A DNA stretch of 15,046 nt from an uncultured Lachnospiraceae bacterium (GTDB taxonomy: Bacteria; Bacillota_A; Clostridia; Lachnospirales; Lachnospiraceae), in contig CAJUQU010000075.1 in NCBI GenBank assembly GCA_910588595.1, forward strand, positions 1-15,046, written 5' to 3'. Shown here piece after piece: positions 6,426-13,795 of the stretch (its first letter is position 1; each line of letters opens with the position of its first letter). The notes below the pieces were generated by a model that was not told the DNA's origin, searched no databases, and saw nothing but the letters and a program-made list of their open reading frames with translations. A program made the position numbers and the translations under genes.

Positions 6426-6944
6426 GTGGCGACATTTACGGTAGCAGAACTGGAAAGTATGATCGTTGTGAGCATGGGCGATTACAAGACTGCAAAAGGG
6501 GAAGAGAAACTGATGACAAAGGATCTGGGATCATGTGTCGGTGTGGCACTGCGGGATCCGCAGACGGGAGTGGGGGGACTTTTGCATGTCATGCTTCCGC
6601 ATTACACTGGATCCGGTGAAAATGGGGTATTTCCTGCTGTTTCAAAATATGCGGATTCAGGTCTCGACGAGATGACAAAAGCGCTGGTGATGCAGGGTGC
6701 ACAACGCAGCCGGCTGGTGGCAAAGATCGCAGGCGGGGCGCACATGATCAAAAATGCCACGATACCGGAGAGTAAGGATATTTCTTCCAGAAATCTGACA
6801 GCGGTGAAGGACAAGTTAGAGGAGCTTAAGATCCCGCTGCTCGCCGCTGATGTGGGGGAACATTTTCCGAGAACTGTTGTGTTTGAGCCGGGAAGCGGCA
6901 CATTCAGGATCCTCACGCCGGGCAAAGAGGAAAAGCGGATTTGA
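6426..6944 (+). CDS. cheD: CheD, chemoreceptor glutamine deamidase
   Basis: CheD converts selected Gln residues of chemoreceptors to Glu and, in many bacteria, also binds CheC to tune adaptation. The 172-aa protein carries the catalytic triad Thr31 (LMTKDLG), Cys37 (GSCVGV) and His54 (GGLLHVMLPH). The spacing of 6 and 17 residues is the same as I recall for Thermotoga maritima CheD (T21, C27, H44). The glycine-rich KIAGGAHMI (100-108) is also typical. The start is GTG 6426 with GGAGG 8 bases upstream (TTGGAGGTGTGTAA). A small gene follows after 14 bases, probably in the same transcript. No cheC, receptor or other chemotaxis gene lies in this window, so it is a free-standing copy. The protein is complete and cytoplasmic. 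Confidence 0.94.
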   Translation: MATFTVAELESMIVVSMGDYKTAKGEEKLMTKDLGSCVGVALRDPQTGVGGLLHVMLPHYTGSGENGVFPAVSKYADSGLDEMTKALVMQGAQRSRLVAKIAGGAHMIKNATIPESKDISSRNLTAVKDKLEELKIPLLAADVGEHFPRTVVFEPGSGTFRILTPGKEEKRI

Positions 6945-6958
6945 AAGGGGGTAGGCGC

Positions 6959-7156
6959 ATGGAAGAGCAAAATAAGGAATTAAATGAGATGGAGCTTTTG
7001 GAAAGGAATATTATCAAGAGCTACAATGAATTGTTAAAAACATTGCTCGAGGAGGGTGATATGGATACACTCGAGCGGGTCATCACAGATGATGCGTACC
7101 GCTATAAATTAATGGATATGCATACAAATAAGCTCAAACTCGAACATGAGCTGTGA
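6959..7156 (+). CDS. Small helical hypothetical protein (65 aa) downstream of cheD
   Basis: The ATG at 6959 follows AAAGGGGG by about 7 bases and lies 14 bases after cheD, so the two are likely co-transcribed. The product is highly charged and predicted by eye to be nearly all helix (MELLERNIIKSYNELLKTLL, then DTLERVITDDAYRYKLMD), with no Cys and no membrane segment. I do not recognise a family. A chemotaxis or flagellar role is only suggested by the neighbour. Confidence 0.65.
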   Translation: MEEQNKELNEMELLERNIIKSYNELLKTLLEEGDMDTLERVITDDAYRYKLMDMHTNKLKLEHEL

Positions 7157-7199
7157 CATGTTCCTTTGCACAGTTCTGTCTTTCTCGTGCTCATCGTGC

Positions 7200-7244
7200 C
7201 GGGCATCCCGTCAGCTTTGCTGACATTTTTCAGATGGATGCCCG
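7200..7244 (+). terminator. Nested hairpin, probable terminator of the cheD transcript
   Basis: The inner hairpin GTCAGC-TTT-GCTGAC (7210-7224) is followed by ATTTTT (7225-7230). It is enclosed by a perfect 9-bp inverted repeat CGGGCATCC (7200-7208) / GGATGCCCG (7236-7244). The inner part alone is a reasonable intrinsic terminator; the outer repeat may stabilise it or be an alternative fold. Confidence 0.5.
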
Positions 7245-7249
7245 TATGC

Positions 7250-7286
7250 ATAAAAGAGGTGCATTCCCAGAAGGGAGTGCACCTCT
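7250..7286 (-). terminator. Intrinsic terminator of the PHP-domain gene
   Basis: AGAGGTGCATTCCC-AGAA-GGGAGTGCACCTCT forms a 14-bp stem with one wobble pair at 7255-7286. Read on the minus strand it begins 2 bases after the PHP gene stop and is followed by TTTTATG. The plus side has no T run, so the direction is minus. Confidence 0.7.
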
Positions 7287-7288
7287 GA

Positions 7289-8062
7289 TCATTCATTCAG
7301 GAGTGACAGAGCGATCTTTCTTTTGTGGTGTCGGTATAAGCTTGCAAAATGGTTGTAAAACCAGAAGCCCTCTACCAGGATGTGATTAAAGACACCGATC
7401 TTACCTTTTACAGTGCCCTGGTAGTACTCTCCGCCATAGATTGTGCCCCTCTTTTCCTTGATATATTGAATAAGCTCCGATTCACAGGTAATATCAGACT
7501 TCAACTCAGTGTAAGCCGTTCCCACGCATTCGGAGTGATGAGAGTCACTGCCGCCAAACATGGGGAGGTTATAGAGGAGTGCAAGTTTTCGCGCCTCGGA
7601 GTTTGACTCTTGCGATTCGCAGGCGTTAAACGCTTCGAGAAAGTCAAAATGCTGCATGATGTCAGGATTTCTTTTGTAGGCGCGCGTGCGGGTGATGCTC
7701 AAGTGGCGCTCGCCACAAGGGTGCGCCGGACCAAGGATCCCGCCGTGTCTGTGCACGACATCCTGAAGGACCCGAACGGGAAGACCGCGGCATTCCATCA
7801 GGAGAAGTTTTACTTTTTCAGGCAGGATCACAAGGATGTGACCTGCATCGATCGTATCATATTCAATTCCTTTTAAAACAACAAAATCACCGATCTTACC
7901 TTTTAAGTGATCGCGGTATCTGCGAAAACCGTTGTAGGAATCATGGTCTGTTACAAGCATACCATGGAATCCTTTGGACTTTAATATCTGAATGTATTCA
8001 GATATGGGTATCTTGCCGTCCATAGAACCTTCCTTTGTGTGGCAATGCATATCGAATCTCAT
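7289..8062 (-). CDS. PHP-domain phosphoesterase
   Basis: PHP proteins are metal-dependent phosphoesterases; relatives include histidinol phosphatase and TrpH/YciV-type nucleotide 3',5' phosphatases. The 257-aa protein shows the ordered metal-binding motifs: DMHCHT (His6, His8), TDHD (Asp39, His40), GIEYD (Glu67), GHILVI (His75), GPAHP (His114) and GSDSHH (Asp173, His175). All expected ligands are present. The start chosen is ATG at 8062 on the complement, because GGAGG lies about 11 bases upstream and the PHP domain begins at residue 2; a 28-residue upstream extension is open but lacks domain sequence. It is transcribed alone, away from cheD, and ends at its own terminator. The substrate cannot be told. 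No signal peptide. Confidence 0.88.
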   Translation of the reverse strand: MRFDMHCHTKEGSMDGKIPISEYIQILKSKGFHGMLVTDHDSYNGFRRYRDHLKGKIGDFVVLKGIEYDTIDAGHILVILPEKVKLLLMECRGLPVRVLQDVVHRHGGILGPAHPCGERHLSITRTRAYKRNPDIMQHFDFLEAFNACESQESNSEARKLALLYNLPMFGGSDSHHSECVGTAYTELKSDITCESELIQYIKEKRGTIYGGEYYQGTVKGKIGVFNHILVEGFWFYNHFASLYRHHKRKIALSLLNE

Positions 8063-8224
8063 AACAGGTAAAACCTCCGAATTGATCAAAAAACAATATT
8101 TTTGTGCTTCCTTCATTAGTGTACTAAAAATATACGAAATAATCAAATATCAATTTATGGAAAGCATATAAAATTATTTATAAATTTTTCATGAAAAAAT
8201 TGGTGATTAATTTTGGCTAAAAAT

Positions 8225-8317
8225 ATGAAAAACGAACATATTAGAAAAGTTGCACAGAGAAACAGGTTTTTACATTCTGATTTTTGGGAGATAGTAGATA
8301 AGCTTAAGATTTTATGA
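8225..8317 (+). other. Possible micro-ORF (30 codons) in an AT-rich gap
   Basis: The gap 8063-8408 is AT-rich. It holds one frame that reads like protein (MKNEHIRKVAQRN, then SDFWEIVDKLKIL) but lacks a convincing ribosome binding site. It could be a gene remnant or chance. Nothing else is seen in this gap apart from the promoter at its right end. Confidence 0.15.
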
Positions 8318-8345
8318 AGAATGATTAAAGAATTGTATTTAGAAG

Positions 8346-8374
8346 TTGACTTTGCATATTGTATATTCTATAAT
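8346..8374 (+). promoter_or_regulatory. Near-consensus sigma-A promoter for the PAP2 gene
   Basis: TTGACT (8346-8351), exactly 17 bases, TATAAT (8369-8374). Transcription would begin near 8381, some 28 bases before the PAP2 start. The frame that opens at TTG 8346 therefore cannot be the real start. Confidence 0.78.
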
Positions 8375-8408
8375 GATGAACTTAGAAAGGAACAGGAAGG
8401 ACTTATTT

Positions 8409-9110
8409 ATGGAGGGGAATATTGTGAAAAAGAAAATGATTAACATCTGCAGGTGGGGATCGGGGCTTATCATGCAGTACAAGTCGCTGGCGGTCATGTG
8501 CGTGTATGCTTTTTTCTACCTCATCGCTTTTTTCTATCTGGAGCGGAGGGATGTGGCAGTACATGAGATCAGTCTGGGGATCGACGAATATATACCATTT
8601 TGCGAAATCTTTATCGTGCCATACCTGCTCTGGTTTGCGTATGTGGCATTGACGGTGGTATTTCTGTGTATCAAAGACCGTGAGGAGAGCGACAGGCTGG
8701 TGGCGTTTTTAATGGCAGGAATGACGATCTTTATCGTCGTGTCAGCCATATTTCCAAATGGACACAATCTGAGACCAAAGTTTTTTGAGAGGGATAACAT
8801 ATTTATTGATCTGATCAGACATCTGTATGCGACAGACACACCGACCAATATATTGCCGAGCATTCATGTGTACAATTCAGTTGCGATCATGATCGCGGTG
8901 TGGAGGAGCAGATGCTTTGCGGATCATAACATTATCCGGACGGCGATGCTTGTGCTCGGCGCAAGTATCATATGCTCGACGGTTCTGATCAAGCAGCATT
9001 CCATGCTGGATGTGCTCCTGGCGCTTCTGCTGTCGGCTGTGATGTACTCTATCTGCTACAAGAGATCGACAGTCAGGGAGAAACACGTATTTACTGCGAG
9101 GATCAAATGA
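8409..9110 (+). CDS. PAP2-superfamily integral membrane phosphatase
   Basis: PAP2 enzymes remove phosphate from lipid phosphates such as phosphatidic acid or undecaprenyl pyrophosphate. The 233-aa protein has about six hydrophobic helices (roughly 26-44, 65-88, 97-115, 155-167, 177-193 and 200-216). The PAP2 motifs are PSIH (150-153) with its His, and KQHSMLDV (195-202) with the catalytic His197 and Asp201. The first motif is represented by LRPKFF (121-126). This arrangement resembles the Aur1/inositolphosphotransferase-like branch. ATG 8409 follows AGGAAGG by 8 bases; GTG 8424, with GGAGGGG 6 bases upstream, is an equally good start and would shorten the protein by 5 residues. It is monocistronic between its promoter and a terminator. 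The GDPD gene not far away may also act on lipids, but a link is only a guess. Confidence 0.87.
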   Translation: MEGNIVKKKMINICRWGSGLIMQYKSLAVMCVYAFFYLIAFFYLERRDVAVHEISLGIDEYIPFCEIFIVPYLLWFAYVALTVVFLCIKDREESDRLVAFLMAGMTIFIVVSAIFPNGHNLRPKFFERDNIFIDLIRHLYATDTPTNILPSIHVYNSVAIMIAVWRSRCFADHNIIRTAMLVLGASIICSTVLIKQHSMLDVLLALLLSAVMYSICYKRSTVREKHVFTARIK

Positions 9111-9120
9111 TCATGAAAAT

Positions 9121-9153
9121 AAAAACAGCTCCGGTTTAAGGGAGCTGTTTTTT
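9121..9153. terminator. Bidirectional intrinsic terminator
   Basis: AAAAACAGCTCC pairs with GGAGCTGTTTTT around an 8-base loop, with a T run on either strand. It closes the PAP2 gene on the plus strand and the small antitoxin-like gene on the minus strand, which ends exactly at its edge. Confidence 0.87.
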
Positions 9154-9353
9154 TACTTCAATGCGTTTTCGGAAGTGTTGACCATGACTATATGGGAAAT
9201 ATTATCGTAGTTCTTCTCTGGCATGATGAAGACTTTGCGGCCGCTTTTTAAAGAGAGAGCAACAGCTTCCGTGCCGTTGTTGACCTCGTCGCAGATTTCT
9301 TCAAAATTGTTTTTTAGTGTCGTGAAATCCATTTCTCTTACTAAATTTTTCAT
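9153..9353 (-). CDS. Phd/YefM-type antitoxin-like protein, apparently orphan
   Basis: The 66-aa protein has the short Phd/YefM pattern: an N-terminal strand-helix with FTTLKNNFEEICDEVNNGTE, then strands AVALSLKSGRKVFIMPEKNYDNI. In that family this part binds DNA and the C-terminus neutralises a toxin. Here the C-terminal tail is short and no toxin gene follows: the gene ends at a terminator and the neighbour beyond is the convergent PAP2 gene. AGGAGG lies 7 bases before the ATG. It may be a leftover antitoxin or act on a toxin coded elsewhere. Confidence 0.72.
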   Translation of the reverse strand: MKNLVREMDFTTLKNNFEEICDEVNNGTEAVALSLKSGRKVFIMPEKNYDNISHIVMVNTSENALK

Positions 9354-9473
9354 ATGGGAATCCTCCTAATTCCTTTTTGACGTAAACTCTGTGTGCATCA
9401 ATACGGGAATATAACTGACGCATCTTTATCCTGGCTGGTTTCCCGCAGTTCTTAAGTGCTGACAGAGTTCTGG

Positions 9474-9511
9474 AAAAAATTACTTGTCATAAACAGTATC
9501 GACAATTTTTT
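9474..9511 (-). terminator. Weak AT-rich hairpin downstream of the GDPD gene
   Basis: On the minus strand AAAAAATTGTC pairs imperfectly with GACAA...AATTTTTT around a 12-base loop, about 60 bases after the GDPD stop. It could end that transcript, but it is AT-rich and weak. The rest of 9354-9573 shows no gene; the promoter of the small antitoxin-like gene is probably here but I cannot place it. Confidence 0.3.
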
Positions 9512-9573
9512 AATAAAATATTATATGAAAAATAATAAATATTCAGAAAATTGATGATGTTTTTAGGATCCGC

Positions 9574-10488
9574 TCAGCGTCTGCCGGGAACGAACCCCTC
9601 AAAGATAAAAAGGTCGAAGCTCCTTGATACTTTGTCGAGCTCCTCCTGAGAGCGGACAGTCCATGCGATACTCAGGCTCTTGTATAGTTTTCTGCAGATG
9701 TTTCTTGACAGTTCGTTTTTGTGCTTGCAGTTGTATGCGATAAAATCTGGCGATGCATAGCAGTTGCCGATCAGGTGGGAGAGCAGAAAGTATGGGATAT
9801 TCAGCTTTTGCTTTGTGAAATCCTCGGAGAGTTGTCCGCGGACTATATTTGGTCTGTGGATCTTGTACCAGCGCACAGCCAGCGGATGAAAGGATTCGAT
9901 GCAATACAGCCCTTTGTAATCAGCCAGGATACTGTCACAGATCCTGCATAGCTTGTCAGCATTTTTTTCCACTTTGTATTCTATGATCAACGGAACCCTG
10001 CCGTCTACCATATTCAGGATATCTGTGAATGCGGGGATGCGCTCATCTGTTCCGAGCAGACGGAACTGCTGCAGCTCTTCGTATGTATAATCTTTCAGGT
10101 TTCCTTTGACGCCACAGATGCGGTTCAAGGTATCATCGTGAAAAACGACAGGTATGTCATCTTTGGTCAGATGGACATCGAACTCGATGCCGTAGCCAAG
10201 ATCCGCAGCCTGCTTGATGGCGGCGTAGGAATTCTCGGGAAGTTTTTCGTCAGGTTCTGCCTGTCTGGATTCCGGATCGGTCTGTTGTCCGAAACCGCTC
10301 CTGATATTTTTTAGTTTCTGGATCTTCGGGTTCATATTGTGGAGTCCGCGGTGGGCGTACATATGACCGAAAAATGGTCTGTAGTCAGGACGTCCATGAA
10401 TACGCGGTTTAATGGAGATCAGGTAAAGACCTGAAACGGTGATGAACGACAAAAAAAAGCGCATGATCGTAAATAATAATCCCATCAT
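9574..10488 (-). CDS. Membrane-anchored glycerophosphodiester phosphodiesterase
   Basis: GDPD enzymes split glycerophosphodiesters into glycerol-3-phosphate and an alcohol. The 304-aa protein has an N-terminal membrane helix (about 4-25), after which the TIM-barrel domain begins. Catalytic and metal residues are visible: AHRGLH (His46, Arg47), PENS (Glu85), GIEFDVHLTKD (Glu102, Asp104, His106) and VVFHDDTLNR (His117), plus IIEYKVEK further on. Between AHRGLH and PENS lies a charged insert of about 33 residues where many relatives have fewer than ten. The start is one of two adjacent ATGs (10488 or 10485) with AAGAGG about 12 bases upstream, a longish spacing. It is a single gene with a minus-strand TATAAT 33 bases upstream. 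The domain would face one side of the membrane; which side is unclear. Confidence 0.9.
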   Translation of the reverse strand: MMGLLFTIMRFFLSFITVSGLYLISIKPRIHGRPDYRPFFGHMYAHRGLHNMNPKIQKLKNIRSGFGQQTDPESRQAEPDEKLPENSYAAIKQAADLGYGIEFDVHLTKDDIPVVFHDDTLNRICGVKGNLKDYTYEELQQFRLLGTDERIPAFTDILNMVDGRVPLIIEYKVEKNADKLCRICDSILADYKGLYCIESFHPLAVRWYKIHRPNIVRGQLSEDFTKQKLNIPYFLLSHLIGNCYASPDFIAYNCKHKNELSRNICRKLYKSLSIAWTVRSQEELDKVSRSFDLFIFEGFVPGRR

Positions 10489-10520
10489 AATGTAAATAAC
10501 CTCTTTTTCTCTCTTGTACT

Positions 10521-10550
10521 ATTATACTACGCGCTTTTGCAGGATTTGTA
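10521..10550 (-). promoter_or_regulatory. Possible promoter of the GDPD gene
   Basis: On the minus strand a perfect TATAAT (10526-10521) lies 33 bases before the start; the best -35 at a fitting distance is a poor TACAAA with an 18-base spacer. Confidence 0.35.
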
Positions 10551-10585
10551 AATATATAAAGTAAATAAAGTAATTTTCATATAGC

Positions 10586-10646
10586 AATTGTTGTGTAATT
10601 ATTGTGAAAGTAAATTGTTGTGTTTTAGCTGGGTTTGTTATAGAAT
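10586..10646 (+). promoter_or_regulatory. Promoter region of the M13 operon with direct repeats
   Basis: TTGTGT (10618-10623), 17 bases, TAGAAT (10641-10646) lie 70 bases before the peptidase start. The 11-base word AATTGTTGTGT occurs twice, at 10586-10596 and 10613-10623, 27 bases apart, and the second copy overlaps the -35 box. This suggests a regulator binding the same face about three turns apart. The promoter itself is weak, which fits control by an activator. Confidence 0.45.
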
Positions 10647-10716
10647 ATAAATATCTATGAATAAGGAACTGTATACAGTTTCTGGAGAGTAATTAGGTAG
10701 GGAGAGGGTAGCAGAT

Positions 10717-12867
10717 ATGAAAAAGAGAGTACTGGCGTTACTGATGGCCGCAGTTATGATTCTGCAGCTTACGGGTTGTCGTACAAAGGATACCACTGCG
10801 GAAGGAAAAGAGACGCAGACACAGAACAGTATCAAGGATATGTTTCATAGTGCTAAAGAAGATAGGGCGGATGCCGCGGCGGATGTGACTGTGGATGCCG
10901 GTACGGATGAAAAGGATATAGATATACCAGAACAGGATGAGAGAGACACGGATGAAGGGGACATCGAGATCAGATACCAGGACGACTACTATGAGTTTGT
11001 CAACGAGAATCTGCTGTCAAAGATCGAACTTGCGGCAACGGACGCGCACTGGGACTGGTTTGGCGAGTTGAGTGCTGTTGTGGGTTCTGAGATGGATGAT
11101 ATCATCGATGATCTTGTGGCGGATGGAAAAACATATGAGAAGGGCAGTTCTGAGCAGAAGATCAAGGACATGTATGAGTGTGTGACCAACATGGATAACC
11201 GTGAGGAAACAGGTCTGGGACCGCTCAAGCCGCATATGGACAGTATCCGTAATGCGTCGAGTATCGATGAGTATGTGGATGCGCTGGCGCATCTGAGCGG
11301 CGAGTTTGGGTTCAGCAGTATCGTCGGCGGTTACAGTATCATGCAGGACAAGGTGGATTCGAGCCAATATGCGGTTTATATGATGTATGCGGACACGCTG
11401 ATCGGCAAGGAGTACGTCGAGGGTGCGAATACGCAGGAGTATATGGATCTGTACCTTGACTATATCAATGATATGCTGATGGAGTTCGGCATGACTGCGG
11501 ACGAGGCAGCCCAGAGCACGGATTCCATCGAGGACCTTTTGCGTGATATCTGTGAGTCGACGCTGACAACGGAGCAGCTCTATGACCCTTCCCTGACGTA
11601 CAATGCGTACACGGCTCAGGGGCTGCAGGAGTTGTACACCAATGTTGATGTGCCGAGGATGCTAAAGACCCTCCGGGTGGATGGGCAGGACAAATATATT
11701 GTCATGGACGTGGAACAGGCAAAGAAGATCAATACCCTGTTAGTGGAAGAAAACCTGCAGGCGCTCAAAGATTACTCAACGTTTGTCATGCTCAATGACA
11801 CGGCTAAATATGCCAATGCGAACTACGCAAAGCTTAGCGACGATATGAAAAATGCGCTGTACGGGATCACGGAGAGCTGGGGCGATGAGAAGACATGGAA
11901 AAATCTGACGCAGGATATGCTGCCGTGGGATTTTGGAATGATCTACGTGAAAGAACATTTTTCGGCTAAGGATAAAGAAGCAGTGGAGAAGATGATCGAG
12001 CAGATTCTGGAGGAATATGAGACGATCATCAACAGACAGGACTGGATGAGTGATGCGACGAAGAAAAAGGCGATCCGCAAGCTGGAGACGATGCAGGTCA
12101 AGATCGGATATCCCGACCGGTGGCCGGCGGCGCGCGATATGATGCAGGTGACACCAGTTTCAGAAGGGGGAAGCCTGCTGTCCAACCTGCTGGTGAGTAT
12201 GCAGGTTGCGATCGAGGACAGTCTGAACAAACTTGGGACGAAGGTTGACAGGACAGAGTGGGATGTGACGCCGCAGACGATCAATGCAATGTACGATCCG
12301 TTAAACAATGAGATCATCTTTCCGGCAGCAATCCTGCAGGCGCCATTTTACGACAGGGATAACAGTTACGGCGCGAACCTGGGAGGGATTGGTTTTATCA
12401 TAGCACATGAGGTGAGCCACGCTTTTGACTCGAGCGGCGCACTCTATGATGAATATGGGAATTACAATGTGTGGTGGACGGACGAAGAACTTGCAGAGTA
12501 CAAGAGGATGTCGCAGTCCATCGTGGACTATTACAATAATTACGAAATGATCGGCGTCAATGTCAATGGTGAGCTGACACTGATGGAAAATATCGCCGAT
12601 CTCGGCGCGATGACCTGCATCACCTCCATTATCGGTGATGACGCGAGGGCGCTGGATGAGGCGTTTGGACAGATGACATACAACTGGGCCAGCGAGGATA
12701 CGGTAAGTTTTATGATGTATCTGCTGAACACGGATACGCATGCGCCGAACAAGGTACGTGTCAATGCGGTGTTGAGCTCCTGTGATGCTTTTTACAAGAT
12801 ATATGATATCAAGGAGACAGACGGAATGTATGTGGCGCCGGAGAACAGGGTTGGAATCTGGAAATAG
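10717..12867 (+). CDS. M13-family (neprilysin-like) metallopeptidase, lipoprotein
   Basis: M13 peptidases are zinc endopeptidases that usually cut small peptides. The 716-aa protein starts with a lipoprotein signal (MKKRVLALLMAAVMILQLTG, lipid Cys21 in the LTGC lipobox), so it sits on the outer face of the cytoplasmic membrane. Residues 22-85 are an acidic, low-complexity linker. The M13 N-terminal domain begins at about 89 (YYEFVNENLL). The catalytic domain carries INAMYDPLNNEIIFPAAILQ upstream of HEVSH (His564, Glu565, His568) and ENIAD (Glu624, Asp628), giving the full zinc set HExxH and ExxxD with normal spacing. The end, PENRVGIW, matches the usual M13 C-terminus, so the protein is complete. 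It is the first gene of a likely three-gene operon; the next ATG is 13 bases after its stop. The substrate is unknown. Confidence 0.93.
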   Translation: MKKRVLALLMAAVMILQLTGCRTKDTTAEGKETQTQNSIKDMFHSAKEDRADAAADVTVDAGTDEKDIDIPEQDERDTDEGDIEIRYQDDYYEFVNENLLSKIELAATDAHWDWFGELSAVVGSEMDDIIDDLVADGKTYEKGSSEQKIKDMYECVTNMDNREETGLGPLKPHMDSIRNASSIDEYVDALAHLSGEFGFSSIVGGYSIMQDKVDSSQYAVYMMYADTLIGKEYVEGANTQEYMDLYLDYINDMLMEFGMTADEAAQSTDSIEDLLRDICESTLTTEQLYDPSLTYNAYTAQGLQELYTNVDVPRMLKTLRVDGQDKYIVMDVEQAKKINTLLVEENLQALKDYSTFVMLNDTAKYANANYAKLSDDMKNALYGITESWGDEKTWKNLTQDMLPWDFGMIYVKEHFSAKDKEAVEKMIEQILEEYETIINRQDWMSDATKKKAIRKLETMQVKIGYPDRWPAARDMMQVTPVSEGGSLLSNLLVSMQVAIEDSLNKLGTKVDRTEWDVTPQTINAMYDPLNNEIIFPAAILQAPFYDRDNSYGANLGGIGFIIAHEVSHAFDSSGALYDEYGNYNVWWTDEELAEYKRMSQSIVDYYNNYEMIGVNVNGELTLMENIADLGAMTCITSIIGDDARALDEAFGQMTYNWASEDTVSFMMYLLNTDTHAPNKVRVNAVLSSCDAFYKIYDIKETDGMYVAPENRVGIWK

Positions 12868-12880
12868 AGGGGAAAAAGGT

Positions 12881-13792
12881 ATGGTACGGACAAAAGAATT
12901 GGGTTTGAAGGTAGCGGGAGGGCTGATGGCGGCTGTGATCGCGGTGTCATCTGCGCAGGTGTGCGGTATGAACCATCAGCTTCGGAAGGTATATGCAGTA
13001 GAGTTCACCGTGGCGGAGAGCAAGGCGGTGCTCTACAGCAACGACAAGACAAAAGTGTACAAGCAGCCGGATCTGAACTCGGGCGTCGTGACAACGATAG
13101 CGCCCGATCTTCCGATCGAGGTGACGGGCGTCACCTCCAACGGCTGGTTCCGGATCTCATTGGACGGCACATATTATGTGCCGGGTGAGGGACTGGTCTC
13201 GAAGAATGCGGACACCTCCAAGTCGGTGGTGACAGGTTCGGACATCACTGCCCTGACAAAAGGAACGTTTTCCTTTTATATGAATCCTGAGCTCAGTGAT
13301 TTCGACAAGGACGACATTGATGACATGGATGAAAATACATATATCAAATATCTCGATTCCTTCCTGATGGGATATGCTCTGCTGGATAACTGCATCCTGC
13401 AGGACAGTGGCAAATATCTGAAGGAAGTCTATGAGAGTGAAGCGAAAGTGGATAAGAATGTCGCAAACATGTCATTGCAGACGTATCTGATCAATTACCG
13501 GAACCATTATCTCAGCGACAGCCTGATCGGTCCATTTCGCAATGACAGGGAACTCAAACTGGCACTGAACCGGGCAATACGCTATAACATCACGAAGTTT
13601 TGGGCTGTTTACAGGAATTCGAATATCGCAAGTGACGAGACCAAGATCAAGAAGGCGATGGAGGATGTGGTGAATGAGATCAAGGCAGAGCAGGGGGTCA
13701 CATTTACCTATAGCGTGAAATATGGTGACTACAAGACAAGTGATGGCACTGCAGGTAAGGGTTGGATCGTAGAGTTTAATAAAAAGGATTAG
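12881..13792 (+). CDS. Exported SH3-like domain protein of unknown function
   Basis: The 303-aa protein has a signal-type N-terminus: KTKEL-like basic start (residues 1-10), a hydrophobic stretch at 11-29, and a possible signal peptidase site at VYA (37-39). Residues about 48-110 look like a bacterial SH3 domain (VLYSNDKTKVYKQPDLNSG, then VVTTIAPDLPIEVTG and NGWFRISLDGTYYV), a fold that often binds peptidoglycan or stem peptides. The remaining 190 residues are mostly helical with no family I recognise. ATG 12881 is preferred because GAGGGGAAAAAGG lies just upstream and an upstream extension would overlap the peptidase gene. It sits 13 bases behind the peptidase and 3 bases before the next gene, so the three are surely co-transcribed. 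It may target the wall; that is inference. Confidence 0.78.
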   Translation: MVRTKELGLKVAGGLMAAVIAVSSAQVCGMNHQLRKVYAVEFTVAESKAVLYSNDKTKVYKQPDLNSGVVTTIAPDLPIEVTGVTSNGWFRISLDGTYYVPGEGLVSKNADTSKSVVTGSDITALTKGTFSFYMNPELSDFDKDDIDDMDENTYIKYLDSFLMGYALLDNCILQDSGKYLKEVYESEAKVDKNVANMSLQTYLINYRNHYLSDSLIGPFRNDRELKLALNRAIRYNITKFWAVYRNSNIASDETKIKKAMEDVVNEIKAEQGVTFTYSVKYGDYKTSDGTAGKGWIVEFNKKD

Positions 13793-13795
13793 GCA

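Noticed and set aside
7349..7876. Two plus-strand open frames (85 and 88 codons)
   Set aside because: They are shadows of the PHP-domain gene, which has all metal-binding motifs on the other strand.
8346..8408. 21-codon upstream extension of the PAP2 gene starting at TTG
   Set aside because: The TTG is part of the -35 box of a near-consensus promoter, so it would not be in the transcript.
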